DNA of 64,000 nucleotides from an uncultured Acidobacteriia bacterium. Lineage in GTDB: Bacteria; Acidobacteriota; Terriglobia; Bryobacterales; Bryobacteraceae. A program made the translations under genes and the position numbers. Every line of letters begins with the position of its first letter. Position 1 is the first letter of the stretch. This document shows positions 25,180 through 33,407 of the stretch, one piece after another. The DNA is taken from assembly GCA_903923395.1 (NCBI GenBank), contig CAIXXM010000083.1:62001-126000 (forward strand), in the 5' to 3' direction. The notes under the pieces are model-generated. The model saw nothing but the letters and a program-made list of their open reading frames with translations. It was not told the origin of the DNA and searched no databases.

Positions 25180-25355
25180 GACCGGCCTCCCATGAGGCGG
25201 ACATTCATCTCAGCGATCCAGCAGAGGATCTCATTGAGGTCTGGGGAGCGAAGCTTGTCGCCCGTCTGGGTGTTTTCGACGGTGTAACTGAGGGGTGTCA
25301 GGCTGCCGGAAGCTTCAAACCAGCAGCGGATCAGGAAAGACGTTTGCAATGGCAT
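25176..25355 (-). CDS. 59-aa protein overlapping the ECF sigma start
   Basis: Reading the minus strand between 25355 and 25176 gives an uninterrupted 59-residue frame starting at ATG 25355-25353. Its TGA overlaps the sigma ATG by 4 nt (ATGA). The sequence begins MPLQTSFLIRCW, continues with SYTVENTQTGDKLRSPDLNE and ends ILCWIAEMNVRLMGGRS. I recall small bacterial proteins with the same plan (S-F/Y-L-x-R-x-W, a strand ending in RTGE, then a helix), which supports it being real. It has no membrane helix. The tight overlap suggests co-translation with the sigma factor, possibly as a modulator, which is inference. Confidence 0.6.
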   Translation of the reverse strand: MPLQTSFLIRCWFEASGSLTPLSYTVENTQTGDKLRSPDLNEILCWIAEMNVRLMGGRS

Positions 25356-25450
25356 GGAGCCAGCTTGCGTGCCAGCCGTTCCAAGCCCCTGCCCCGCAGG
25401 TTCCCCCGCACTTCCAACTCACTTCCAGATTGATTCAAAAAGACTTAACA

Positions 25451-25906
25451 CTAAAAATAGTTTTTCTCAACCCGCACTTCCACATGATCAAAACCCTCAC
25501 CCAGGGAAGGCGGAATGACCCTGGCCGCCATCAACTCCATTACTTGGGGCGGCACTTTGCGGTCCCGGGCGGCATTTCTGGCGAGGCAAACCGCCAGCGG
25601 AACGTCAAAATAGACGGCTTCCACACGCGCACCTGATGCCTTCGCCATTTGTAGAAACGGTTTGCGGTTCGAACGGACGAGATTGGTTGCATCCACGTAC
25701 GTGACCGGCCGCCGCAGTTCCAGCCGCTGCTGCAAGAGGTAGCGGGCGGTGGCAAAGACGCGTCCGTGGATGGTTTGGTCTTCTTCGTTATCCGCCAGTT
25801 GCAGACGGATGGCATCGCTCGAGATCGGGTTGGCTCCGATGCTGGCGAGCCAGGTCGATTTCCCCGAGCCAGGCAAGCCAACCAGGATGACGACCCTCGG
25901 GGTCAC
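25451..25906 (-). CDS. P-loop kinase of the AAA_33 / polynucleotide-kinase-like group
   Basis: This 151-aa protein has Walker A GLPGSGKS at 10-17, a Walker B-like strand (RRPVTYVDATN) and a lid Arg cluster (CLARNAARDRKVPPQVM). The size and motif order match the stand-alone zeta toxin/PNK-like kinase domain seen in bacterial predicted-kinase proteins, which phosphorylate small hydroxyl substrates or RNA ends. No toxin-antitoxin partner is adjacent. It starts 6 nt after the prfA stop codon, so it is likely the last gene of the DUF1385-prfA transcription unit. Confidence 0.85.
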   Translation of the reverse strand: MTPRVVILVGLPGSGKSTWLASIGANPISSDAIRLQLADNEEDQTIHGRVFATARYLLQQRLELRRPVTYVDATNLVRSNRKPFLQMAKASGARVEAVYFDVPLAVCLARNAARDRKVPPQVMELMAARVIPPSLGEGFDHVEVRVEKNYF

Positions 25907-25912
25907 GGCTGG

Positions 25913-26980
25913 TTAAGCTGCCTCTTTTTGCAACTTCTCGGCCTGGTAGTGCTGCACCAGAGCATCGATGATCTGGTCCAGACGGCCTTCCATCACCAGA
26001 TCCAACTGGTGCAGGGTCAGCCCGATCCGGTGATCGGTCAAACGGTTCTGCGGGAAGTTGTAAGTCCGGATCTTTTCACTGCGGTCACCAGTACCGACCA
26101 TGCTGCGGCGTTCGGCACCAATCGCGGCGTTCTGCTTTTCCATCTCCAACTCATAGAGCCGTGAGCGGAGAACGCGCAGCGCCTTGGCACGGTTCTTGAT
26201 CTGGGACTTTTCGTCCTGGCAGGAAACAATCACGCCCGTCGGCAGGTGGGTGATGCGGATCGCGGAATAAGTGGTGTTGACGGATTGGCCGCCGGGTCCC
26301 GAAGAACAGAATGTATCCACACGGATATCCTTTTCCTCGATCTTCACTTCCACTTCGTCGGCTTCCGGCAATACGGCAACTGTGATCGCGGAGGTATGTA
26401 CACGCCCCTGCGTTTCCGTGGCCGGAACGCGCTGCACGCGGTGCACGCCGGATTCGTACTTCAACTTGCTGTAGACCTTGTTTCCGCTGACCAGCGCGAG
26501 CACTTCCTTCATGCCGCCAACGCCGGATTCGCTTTCACTGGTGACTTCCACCTTCCAGCGCTGTGTTTCCGCGTAACGGAGATACATGCGGAAGACTTCT
26601 GCCGCGAACAAACTGGCTTCGTCGCCGCCGGCACCCGCGCGAATTTCCAGCACAACGTCCTTGTCGTCGTTGGGGTCCTTCGGCAAGAGCAGGATCTTCA
26701 AATCGCTCTCGATGGTTTCGAGTTCCGGCTCCAGACGTTCGATCTCCATGGCGGCAAGTTCCGCCATTTCCGGGTCTGACATCATCTGGTGGGCTTCTTC
26801 GAGCTGTGACTTCGCCGTCTTATAGTCGCGGTATTTGCCCACGACCTCTTCGATATCGCTGCGCTGCTTGGAGATCTTGCGGTAGGCATCACCATCGGAG
26901 ATCACGGCAGGATCTGCCATTTTTTCGGTGAGTTCTTCAAAGACCTTCTCGAGCGATTCGAGCTTTTGTGAATATTGCAT
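25913..26980 (-). CDS. prfA: Peptide chain release factor 1
   Basis: This 355-aa class I release factor reads UAA and UAG stop codons. It has the RF1-specific tripeptide Pro-Ala-Thr at 186-188 ([10 protein letters not shown]) rather than the SPF of RF2, and the catalytic GGQ at 230-232 ([15 protein letters not shown]), which is methylated on Gln by PrmC in other bacteria. Full length and intact. The upstream DUF1385 gene and prfA are often neighbours across bacteria, usually followed by prmC; here prmC is absent and a P-loop kinase follows instead. Confidence 0.97.
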   Translation of the reverse strand: MQYSQKLESLEKVFEELTEKMADPAVISDGDAYRKISKQRSDIEEVVGKYRDYKTAKSQLEEAHQMMSDPEMAELAAMEIERLEPELETIESDLKILLLPKDPNDDKDVVLEIRAGAGGDEASLFAAEVFRMYLRYAETQRWKVEVTSESESGVGGMKEVLALVSGNKVYSKLKYESGVHRVQRVPATETQGRVHTSAITVAVLPEADEVEVKIEEKDIRVDTFCSSGPGGQSVNTTYSAIRITHLPTGVIVSCQDEKSQIKNRAKALRVLRSRLYELEMEKQNAAIGAERRSMVGTGDRSEKIRTYNFPQNRLTDHRIGLTLHQLDLVMEGRLDQIIDALVQHYQAEKLQKEAA

Positions 26981-27002
26981 GGATTCCGTTCAGATCAACC
27001 GC

Positions 27003-27962
27003 TTACGCGATGACCAGTTCGCCCCCTTGGCGGGATTCGAGAGCCATCGCGCCGTTGAGTGCCGTGATGGCGACTTCGGCCTGTTCATTGGATGGCGTTT
27101 TGGTGGTGATGCGCTGGAGCCAAAGTCCAGGGGCGGTAAGAAGCGCCATGGCGGAGCCCTGCCGTTTCGCTGCAAAGCGAATCAATTCATAGCTGAGACC
27201 GGTAATGACTGGCAGCAGAATGATGCGGCTGATCAGCTTGGCGGCAAAAGTGGGGGCGGGGATGACCATGTAGACCAGCATGGAGATCACCATGATGACC
27301 AGCATGAAACTCGTGCCGCAACGGGGGTGCCAAGTCACGAAGGTCTGCGCGTTCTCCACATTCACTGGCTTGCCGGATTCGAAATTGAAGACCACTTTGT
27401 GCTCGGCACCATGGTATTCAAAGACCCGGCGGATATCTTTGGAACGCGAGAGGAAATATAGAAAGCCGAGGAAGATCCCGATCCGGATCATGCCATCCAG
27501 GAAGTTGAAGGCAATCTGGCCTTTGAAGAACGGCGCGGCATTGCTGATATATTCGGCCAGCTTCAGCGGCACCAGCTTGTAGAGAAAGATAAAGAAGAGG
27601 ACCGAGACAGCCATCTGGCCGTACATCATCCAGTCTGAGATCTCCTTCTTCTCTTTGCCGTCCGCTTCCTGTTCCGCGGTAATGGCGGCGTTGGCGGAGA
27701 ACTGCAGTGCCTGCAACCCGAGCCCCATCGCCTGCCCCAACGTACCGAGACCGCGCAGAACCGGGTATTTGAAGATAGGATACTTCTCAGACACCCTCGG
27801 CACCGGCTTCTCTTCCATCACGATGGTGCCATCTGGCTTGCGGACCGCAACGCAATAACTGTGCGGGGCGCGCATCATCACACCTTCCATCACAGCCTGG
27901 CCGCCGACGAGGGTCTCCTCGCCGCTTTCCAGAACCGGAAGCAGTTGAATGTGCGCGAACAT
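27003..27962 (-). CDS. DUF1385 membrane protein (YqhQ-like)
   Basis: This ~319-aa DUF1385 protein has the conserved N-terminal GGQAVMEGVMMRAPHSYCVAVR, several transmembrane helices in the middle (MAVSVLFFIFLYKLVPL, IGIFLGFLYFL) and the conserved FEYHGAEHKVVFNFE and FVTWHPRCGTSFMLVIM segments, whose His/Glu/Cys residues suggest a metal site. The function is unknown. An in-frame GTG at 27986 would add eight residues; the ATG at 27962 directly precedes the conserved part. Linked to prfA, as in many genomes. Confidence 0.88.
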   Translation of the reverse strand: MFAHIQLLPVLESGEETLVGGQAVMEGVMMRAPHSYCVAVRKPDGTIVMEEKPVPRVSEKYPIFKYPVLRGLGTLGQAMGLGLQALQFSANAAITAEQEADGKEKKEISDWMMYGQMAVSVLFFIFLYKLVPLKLAEYISNAAPFFKGQIAFNFLDGMIRIGIFLGFLYFLSRSKDIRRVFEYHGAEHKVVFNFESGKPVNVENAQTFVTWHPRCGTSFMLVIMVISMLVYMVIPAPTFAAKLISRIILLPVITGLSYELIRFAAKRQGSAMALLTAPGLWLQRITTKTPSNEQAEVAITALNGAMALESRQGGELVIA

Positions 27963-28038
27963 GCGTAATGCGGAACGTAAGGACACTAATAAACCTCGGA
28001 TTCTTCATTATACGGCGAAACGGCGTTACACTGCGTTC

Positions 28039-28326
28039 ATGTCTCTCGTCATCGACGAGTCCTACCTTCCGGCGACCCTGACCGCACCTGCGATGAGCGA
28101 CGCGGCGTTTGCTGAGTTCTGCTCGCAGTTTCCCGACCGGCTCTCCAGACTTCGCCACAAAATGGAGGATTGGATCGCCAACGGTGTGGCCCTCGCATGA
28201 CTGATGATCCCGAACGCTGCGGGAAACGGGCCGCGGATTGTGGCATCGGCGGAGAGCGTATCGGGAGAAGGGCCAGTTGCCGGATTCACCCTGGACCTCA
28301 GCACTGTCTGGGACCACGCCCGGTAA
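28039..28326 (+). pseudogene. Uma2-family (DUF820) endonuclease-like remnant with internal deletion and in-frame stop
   Basis: From ATG 28039 the frame reads an N-terminus typical of Uma2-family proteins (LPATLTAPAMSDAAFAEFC), then jumps directly to a C-terminal Uma2 segment (RLSRLRHKMEDWIANGVALA). It then meets TGA at 28198-28200, where a Trp codon would be expected. The same frame continues past the TGA with ESVSGEGPVAGFTLDLSTVW to TAA at 28324-28326. The central ~100 residues, including the PD-(D/E)XK nuclease core, are missing. The joint at FPDRLSRL looks like a clean in-frame deletion. Uma2 genes are abundant in this lineage. The remnant cannot encode an active nuclease. Confidence 0.75.
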
Positions 28327-28341
28327 ACTTCTCCACGGGCA

Positions 28342-28360
28342 TCCGGTAAAACTTACCGGA
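28342..28360. promoter_or_regulatory. Inverted repeat and iterated GGTAA sites upstream of the coiled-coil gene
   Basis: TCCGGTAA (28342-28349) and TTACCGGA (28353-28360) are perfect complements separated by AAC. Related half-sites lie on both sides: CGGTAAACT at 28321-28329 and ACTTACCGTT at 28391-28400. The cluster lies 45-125 nt upstream of the gene starting at 28445 and could be a multi-site operator. The short 3-nt loop argues against a terminator. Confidence 0.45.
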
Positions 28361-28444
28361 CGCGCCGCATCGCTTCATTGAAAATAAAAGACTTACCGTT
28401 TGGCATCTCCCGCGCATTAGCAGTGCGCAGGAGGCAGTCATCCT

Positions 28445-29329
28445 ATGAACGAACAACAGAATTTCCAGCCAGCCGTGATTGAGGTTAAGCGCTCCTATTG
28501 GCTTCCCCTCCTCGGCGCAGGCGTCCTGGCCGCGGGCATGTTCACGGTCTATGAAGGGTCGCAGACCAGCGAACTCCGCCAGCAGGTGGCCGCGTACAAG
28601 CATGAAAATGACGCCATTCGCGGCAAGCTGATGGCCAATGATTCGCAACTGCAAAGCACGCTTGCGGAACTGCGCGATGAAGTCGCCAACACCAAACAGG
28701 AAGCAGCCACCAGCGTGGGCCGCGCCAAGACCGAGGCTTCCCGCCATGCCGACATCCTGGTGAAGCGCGTGGAAAAGGCACAGCAACTGCAGGCACAACA
28801 GGCGCAGATGCTGGGCGAGCAGATCGGACAGGTGAAGGAATCCACCACGCAAGCACAGGCCCGGATTGACGGCATCTCGAATGAGGTGGGCTCAGTGAAG
28901 GACGAAGTCGCCTCCACCAAGACCGGGTTGGCTGACACCAACGGCGATCTACAGCGCGTCCGCGGCGATATGGGCGTGATGAGTGGACTCGTCGCCACCA
29001 ACTCGAAAGAAATTCAGTATCTGCGCGAACTGGGTGACCGCAACATCTATGAGTTCACGGTCACCAAGAGCCAGGGCCTGCAAAAGGTCGGCAATATTCA
29101 ACTGCAATTGCGGAAATCTGACGCCAAACGGAACCGCTACACGGTGGATGTGCTCGCCGATGACAAGCATGTGGAGAAGAAAGACAAAGGCGCGAACGAA
29201 CCCGTGCAGTTCTACACTTCCAGCGCCCGCCAGCCCTATGAACTTGTTGTGAATGAAGTCTCGAAAGACAAGATCAAGGGCTATCTGGCCACGCCGAAGG
29301 TCACCATCTCACGCGCTTCCGCGCAGTAG
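28445..29329 (+). CDS. Membrane-anchored coiled-coil protein, unknown function
   Basis: This 294-aa protein has one transmembrane helix (~21-38, LPLLGAGVLAAGMFTVYEG) after a short cytoplasmic N-terminus, then a long coiled coil (~40-200) rich in Gln, Glu, Ala and Lys. The C-terminal beta-rich domain (~200-294) begins IYEFTVTKSQGLQKVGNIQLQ and has no catalytic signature. An AGGAGG ribosome binding site at 28429-28434 supports the start. The topology suggests a periplasmic or extracytoplasmic rod anchored in the inner membrane. It is 9 nt upstream of the frameshifted glycine-zipper gene. I do not recognise a characterised family. Confidence 0.75.
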   Translation: MNEQQNFQPAVIEVKRSYWLPLLGAGVLAAGMFTVYEGSQTSELRQQVAAYKHENDAIRGKLMANDSQLQSTLAELRDEVANTKQEAATSVGRAKTEASRHADILVKRVEKAQQLQAQQAQMLGEQIGQVKESTTQAQARIDGISNEVGSVKDEVASTKTGLADTNGDLQRVRGDMGVMSGLVATNSKEIQYLRELGDRNIYEFTVTKSQGLQKVGNIQLQLRKSDAKRNRYTVDVLADDKHVEKKDKGANEPVQFYTSSARQPYELVVNEVSKDKIKGYLATPKVTISRASAQ

Positions 29330-29338
29330 GAGCCGAAC

Positions 29339-29907
29339 ATGAAAACACTTGTTGCTTTGTTGATTCTGAGCGCCGGCGCAACTCTTGCGCCGGCGCAGGA
29401 AACCGGGTCACCGTTCCTGCGGGAGCCACGATCCGGGTGCGTTTGAACCAATCCATCAGCACGAAGCAGAGTCGTCCGGGAGATCACTTTGACGGCGTGG
29501 TGGAAAACCCCATTGAAGTGGATGGCCGGATTGCGATCCACAAAGGTGCGGTGGTGCACGGCGTGGTCCGTGAGGCCAAACCTTCCGGCCGCTTCAAGGG
29601 ACGCGCGGAGATCATGCTCTCGCTGGAGAGTGTGGATTCGAATGGCGAGCATATTCCCATACGCACCGTTGCCGCCGTGCGGAAGAGCGGGAGTCACAAG
29701 AAGCGTGATCTCGCCATGGTGGGAGGCGGGGCAGGGACAGGCGCATTGATCGGCGCTGCGGCAGGTGGCGGCGTCGGGGCTGCGGTTGGCGCTGGAGTCG
29801 GTGCGACGGCGGGCTTCACCGGTGCGGTAATCACCGGCAAGAAGCAGCTTCGCATTCCGGCGGAAACCGTGGTGACCTTCCGCCTGGCCAAAGCTGCACA
29901 GGTTTGA
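29339..29907 (+). pseudogene. Secreted glycine-zipper protein gene with an apparent 1-nt frameshift
   Basis: ATG 29339 opens a signal peptide (MKTLVALLILSAGATLAPAQ) that runs out of frame and stops at 29441. The mature domain continues in the next frame: from about 29407 it reads VTVPAGATIRVRLNQSISTK and goes on to TGA 29907. One extra G in the GGG at 29405-29407 would join them perfectly. The mature part has a beta-rich region followed by a glycine zipper (GGGAGTGALIGAAAGGGVGA) that would insert in a membrane. The internal GTG at 29437 gives only a signal-less protein. This is either a real frameshift mutation, a sequencing error or, less likely, recoding; no slippery heptamer is visible. 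Confidence 0.7.
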
Positions 29908-29908
29908 G

Positions 29909-30382
29909 TCAGCGCAGGGATTTGACGAGATCGGCACTGAGCAGGTCAGCCCGGCGGGCCAGTTGAGCCGCGGTGGGTAGATCTTTGGACCGGGCTTCGA
30001 TGGCTTGTGCCACGAAAGTCCGGATGCGGGCGGCGGTGTTGCGCTGGTCCGCGGTGAGCGTGGCCTTTGCAGCCTGGTCGAGTGCGGCCTTTGCGCGGCC
30101 AATGCTCTGGTCGAACCCCGTTTCCAATTGCCGCCGCCGCTCGGGAGAAAGCATCTCTCCGAGTTGCGGCGGCGCCGTTGTTGGTAAAGGTGCGGGCGCA
30201 GGTGTGGGTACAACCGGCTGCGGCTTCTTCACCGGCACGGGCGCAGGTTGTGGCTTCGCTTCCGGCTGTGGAGCAGGAACAGCGGCCACCGGGGCTGGTG
30301 CGGGCACAGGAATTTGCTGGGGCTTTTTCTTGCAGGCTATGGCCAGCAGGCCCGCAGTGAGGAGCAGCAGGCTTCGCTTCAT
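29909..30382 (-). CDS. Putative lipoprotein with Pro-rich linker, upstream partner of histidine kinase operon
   Basis: This 157-aa protein has a lipoprotein signal: hydrophobic LLLLTAGLLAIAC with Cys at residue 17 in an A-I-A-C lipobox. It is followed by Lys residues, then a ~55-residue Pro/Ala/Val-rich linker of PVPAPAP-type repeats, then a helical C-terminal domain (~75-157, SPERRRQLETGFDQSIGRAK). The helical part may be surface- or periplasm-exposed. Its ATG overlaps the stop of the sensor kinase gene by 4 nt, so it is the last gene of the response regulator/kinase operon and may be linked to its signal, which is inference. Confidence 0.72.
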   Translation of the reverse strand: MKRSLLLLTAGLLAIACKKKPQQIPVPAPAPVAAVPAPQPEAKPQPAPVPVKKPQPVVPTPAPAPLPTTAPPQLGEMLSPERRRQLETGFDQSIGRAKAALDQAAKATLTADQRNTAARIRTFVAQAIEARSKDLPTAAQLARRADLLSADLVKSLR

Positions 30383-31920
30383 ACGGCTCCCGGCAACGTC
30401 ATCGTAAATGTGGTCCCCTGTCCCAATTCGCTATCCACTTCAATTGTCCCCCCATGCAACTGGGCGGCACGGAATGCCATGGCCAGTCCAATGCCGGACC
30501 CGCTCTTCTTGGTCGTGAAGTAGAGATCGAAGATGCGGGCACGCAAGTCCGGCGGGATGCCCGGGCCGTTGTCGCTGATGCGAATGCGCTGGAGGCCTGT
30601 GGCGCGCTCCACCTGCAGCCGTAGCGTTCCACCGGAATCCATGGCCTCCACACCGTTCATGGCGATGTTGAGCAGCGCCTGCCGCAGCAGGTCGCGGTCC
30701 ATCCTCACGAGGACTGGCTCCGGGGGCACGGAGACCTCCAGCGTCACCTGCCGCAGCTCCGCTTCCGGGCCGAGAAACGCGGCGATCTCCTGCACTTCAG
30801 CATTGAGATCCACCTCGACGGGTGCAAGTTCCACAGGCCGGTTGAAATCCAGAAACGTGCGCACTACACGGTCCAGCCGGGTGACTTCTTCGGAGAGCAC
30901 CTGGAACTCTTCGGCCGACTCTTCGCTCTCTTCGCTGAGCCTGGCCCGCAGCATCTCCAGCCGCAGAGCGATGGAGTTCAGAGGGTTCTTAATCTCATGG
31001 GCCACGCGCCCCGTCAGCTTCCCGATGGCGGAGAGCCTCTGCGCCACGGCCAGTTGGTCCTCCACCTGCTGCCTGCTGCCCGCATCCAGTTTGGCGAGTG
31101 CCCCTTCCAAATTGCCGCGCAACCGGGTGGCATCCTCGCGGGCGTCACGGAACTGCTCGCCCAGCAGATGCAGCTTGGTTTCGATGATGCTGAGCTCCGA
31201 ACCCGGGCGCACCGCACCGGCTGGCATCTCTCCGCCTTCCGCGATCTCATCAATCAACTCCCCCACTTGCCGCAAGGGCCGCAGCGCCAGAACAGAAGAC
31301 CAATAGGCCAGCAACACCGCAAGCAGCAAAGCGATGCCGGAGGCGATCCCGACACTGCGCAATTCGGGCATCACGGCATCGCGCAGAAACACGGAAGAAA
31401 CCAGCACCTGCACCGTGAACAGCGGTTTCTTCTGGCCAGGAATGCCCAGCGGAACGCGGGTCTCGTAGTCGTCACGGCCGGTGAGAATCGCCGCCGTGCG
31501 CTTCCACAAACCGGCATCGCGCAACGCCCGCAATTCCGTCTTGGGCAACATCAGACCGCCGCGCCGCGCGGGGCTGGAGGAGGCAAGGATCCAGCCTTCC
31601 TCATCACTGACGCTGATCTCCACAATGGCCCTGGATTGCGCCATGGTCTGCTCCAGCAGCGCCGTGAGGTCAGCGTCTTCGAGTACCGTGCGCTTCCACA
31701 AGGCCTTGGTCTCGTCCACACTTCGCACGCGCGCCGGGGTCACGTCCTCCAGGCGGTGCTGCAGAAAGGATTTCAACTGGCGGCCGGACATCTCCGCACT
31801 GCTGACGGCAACCTCCAGCGCGCTTGCGGCGAGGCTGTTCAGGTTCACCGCCGTCATCACGAGAGCGACAGCGGCCACCATGGAAAGCGTCAGCAGCAGT
31901 AAGCGGGTGCGCAGAGTCAT
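30379..31920 (-). CDS. Sensor histidine kinase (NtrB-like)
   Basis: This 513-aa transmembrane kinase has helices at ~5-27 and ~190-212 that bracket a periplasmic sensor region, then a HAMP-like linker. The dimerisation domain has phospho-acceptor His308 (GRVAHEIKNPLNSIALR) and the ATPase domain shows N box (ALLNIAMNGVEAMDSGG), G1 (ISDNGPGIPPD) and G2 (GSGIGLAMAFRAAQLHGG). It should phosphorylate the sigma54-dependent regulator encoded just upstream, since the two genes overlap by 4 nt. The signal is unknown. Confidence 0.93.
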   Translation of the reverse strand: MTLRTRLLLLTLSMVAAVALVMTAVNLNSLAASALEVAVSSAEMSGRQLKSFLQHRLEDVTPARVRSVDETKALWKRTVLEDADLTALLEQTMAQSRAIVEISVSDEEGWILASSSPARRGGLMLPKTELRALRDAGLWKRTAAILTGRDDYETRVPLGIPGQKKPLFTVQVLVSSVFLRDAVMPELRSVGIASGIALLLAVLLAYWSSVLALRPLRQVGELIDEIAEGGEMPAGAVRPGSELSIIETKLHLLGEQFRDAREDATRLRGNLEGALAKLDAGSRQQVEDQLAVAQRLSAIGKLTGRVAHEIKNPLNSIALRLEMLRARLSEESEESAEEFQVLSEEVTRLDRVVRTFLDFNRPVELAPVEVDLNAEVQEIAAFLGPEAELRQVTLEVSVPPEPVLVRMDRDLLRQALLNIAMNGVEAMDSGGTLRLQVERATGLQRIRISDNGPGIPPDLRARIFDLYFTTKKSGSGIGLAMAFRAAQLHGGTIEVDSELGQGTTFTMTLPGAV

Positions 31921-33290
31921 TCGGGAGCGCCGTACTCACGCAATTTATTGAAGAGCGTCTTGGTGCTGATGCCCAGCATCTCCGCCGCGCGCGTGCGGTT
32001 GTTCGCGGTATGTTCGAGAGTCAGTTCGATCAGGGCGCGCTCCACTTCCGCAATCGTCATGCCTGCGGCGAACGCCGGTCCGGTTGGCACTTGCGGCGGC
32101 ACCGGAGCACCCGCAAACCCTCTGGGAAGATGCGCCACGGCGACGGTTCCCGTACCTGCAAGAATCACCGCGCGCTCCAAAACGTTGCGCAACTCCCGCA
32201 CATTGCCAGGCCAGTCATAGGCCTGAAAGAGCGCCCTGACCTCCGGGGAGAGATCCGTCACGCGGCAATTGTATTTTGCGTTCAGGGATTGCAGCAGGTT
32301 CCGGCTGAGCTGGCCAATGTCATCCTTGCGGCGCCGCAGCGGCGGCAGTTCCACTTCGAAAACATTCAGGCGGAAGTAGAGATCCTCACGGAACTTCCCC
32401 TTGGCCGCGGCTTCCCGCAGGTTGACGTTCGTGGAGGCCAGCACCCGCACATCCAGATCTGTTTCTTTGGCTGACCCCAGCCGCCGGATCTTCCGTTCTT
32501 CCAGCACCCGCAGCAGTTTGGCCTGTGTGGGCAGCGGCATGTCCCCGATCTCATCCAGCAACAGTGTTCCGCCTTTGGCCAACTCGAAGCACCCCGCACG
32601 CCGGTCCACCGCACCGGTGAAAGCGCCCTTCTCATGCCCAAAGAGTTCGCTTTCGATCAGGGCTTCCGGCATGGCCGCGCAATTGACTGCAAAGAAGGGC
32701 CCATTGCGCCGCGGACTCAACTGATGGATACTGCGCGCCGCGATTTCTTTGCCCGTGCCGCTTTCGCCTGTGATCAGGATGGTGGCCGTCGTGGGTGCGA
32801 CCTGTTGCAGAAGATGAAAAATCTCCTGCATGGCGGCCGACTCTCCCGTCAACTCACCCAGCACGCCGCGCGAGGCCAGTTCCCGCTCCAGCAACTGGAC
32901 CTGCTTCCCGATGCCCTTCCGCTCCACCGCACGGCTCAGAATCATCTTCATCGCTGCCGGCTGCAGCGGCTTTTCGAGATACCAGAAAGCGCCCAGCCTG
33001 TGGACGGTTTCGAGCGCCAGTTCCAGGTTCCCGAATGCGGTGAGTACGATGGCGACCGGAGGATCGGGATGACGGTGCAGTTCTTCGAGAAGACCTTTGC
33101 CGTCCATGACGGGCATGTGGATATCGGTCACGACGATATCGGCGTCGAAGGTCTTCAGCTGGAACAGCGCTTCGGCTCCATTGCCGGCGGATTCGACGGT
33201 GTAGCCCCACGACGCGATCAAACGCACCAGGGCGCTGCGCTGGTTGACTTCATCGTCCACCACAAGGATTTTCGCCGGAGTGTTTTCCAT
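31917..33290 (-). CDS. Sigma54-dependent response regulator (NtrC family)
   Basis: This ~457-aa regulator has three domains: receiver (acidic Asp12/13, phospho-acceptor Asp56 in VVTDIHMPVMDG), AAA+ sigma54-activating domain (Walker A GESGTGKE 175-182; GAFTGA loop at 222-227, which contacts sigma54; DEIGDMPLP Walker B) and a C-terminal Fis-type helix-turn-helix (NNRTRAAEMLGISTKTLFNKLR). The ATG at 33290 begins right before the receiver; the longer in-frame opening to 33386 is rejected. It is the first gene of the regulator-kinase-lipoprotein operon and should drive a sigma54 promoter somewhere outside what I can identify. Confidence 0.94.
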   Translation of the reverse strand: MENTPAKILVVDDEVNQRSALVRLIASWGYTVESAGNGAEALFQLKTFDADIVVTDIHMPVMDGKGLLEELHRHPDPPVAIVLTAFGNLELALETVHRLGAFWYLEKPLQPAAMKMILSRAVERKGIGKQVQLLERELASRGVLGELTGESAAMQEIFHLLQQVAPTTATILITGESGTGKEIAARSIHQLSPRRNGPFFAVNCAAMPEALIESELFGHEKGAFTGAVDRRAGCFELAKGGTLLLDEIGDMPLPTQAKLLRVLEERKIRRLGSAKETDLDVRVLASTNVNLREAAAKGKFREDLYFRLNVFEVELPPLRRRKDDIGQLSRNLLQSLNAKYNCRVTDLSPEVRALFQAYDWPGNVRELRNVLERAVILAGTGTVAVAHLPRGFAGAPVPPQVPTGPAFAAGMTIAEVERALIELTLEHTANNRTRAAEMLGISTKTLFNKLREYGAPE

Positions 33291-33407
33291 GATGTGGCCG
33301 GTTTCAGTGTAGCGGAGAAATCGAAGCTGCACGGGTCCATCCACACAGGGAGTAATGCCTGAATCAGGCCTGTGACGAAAAAACATCCTTCTTGCTATTC
33401 CGGATTT

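Noticed and set aside
25451-25906. P-loop kinase as a zeta-type toxin of a toxin-antitoxin pair
   Set aside because: No small antitoxin gene is adjacent and the gene is linked to prfA, so a housekeeping small-molecule or RNA kinase is more likely.
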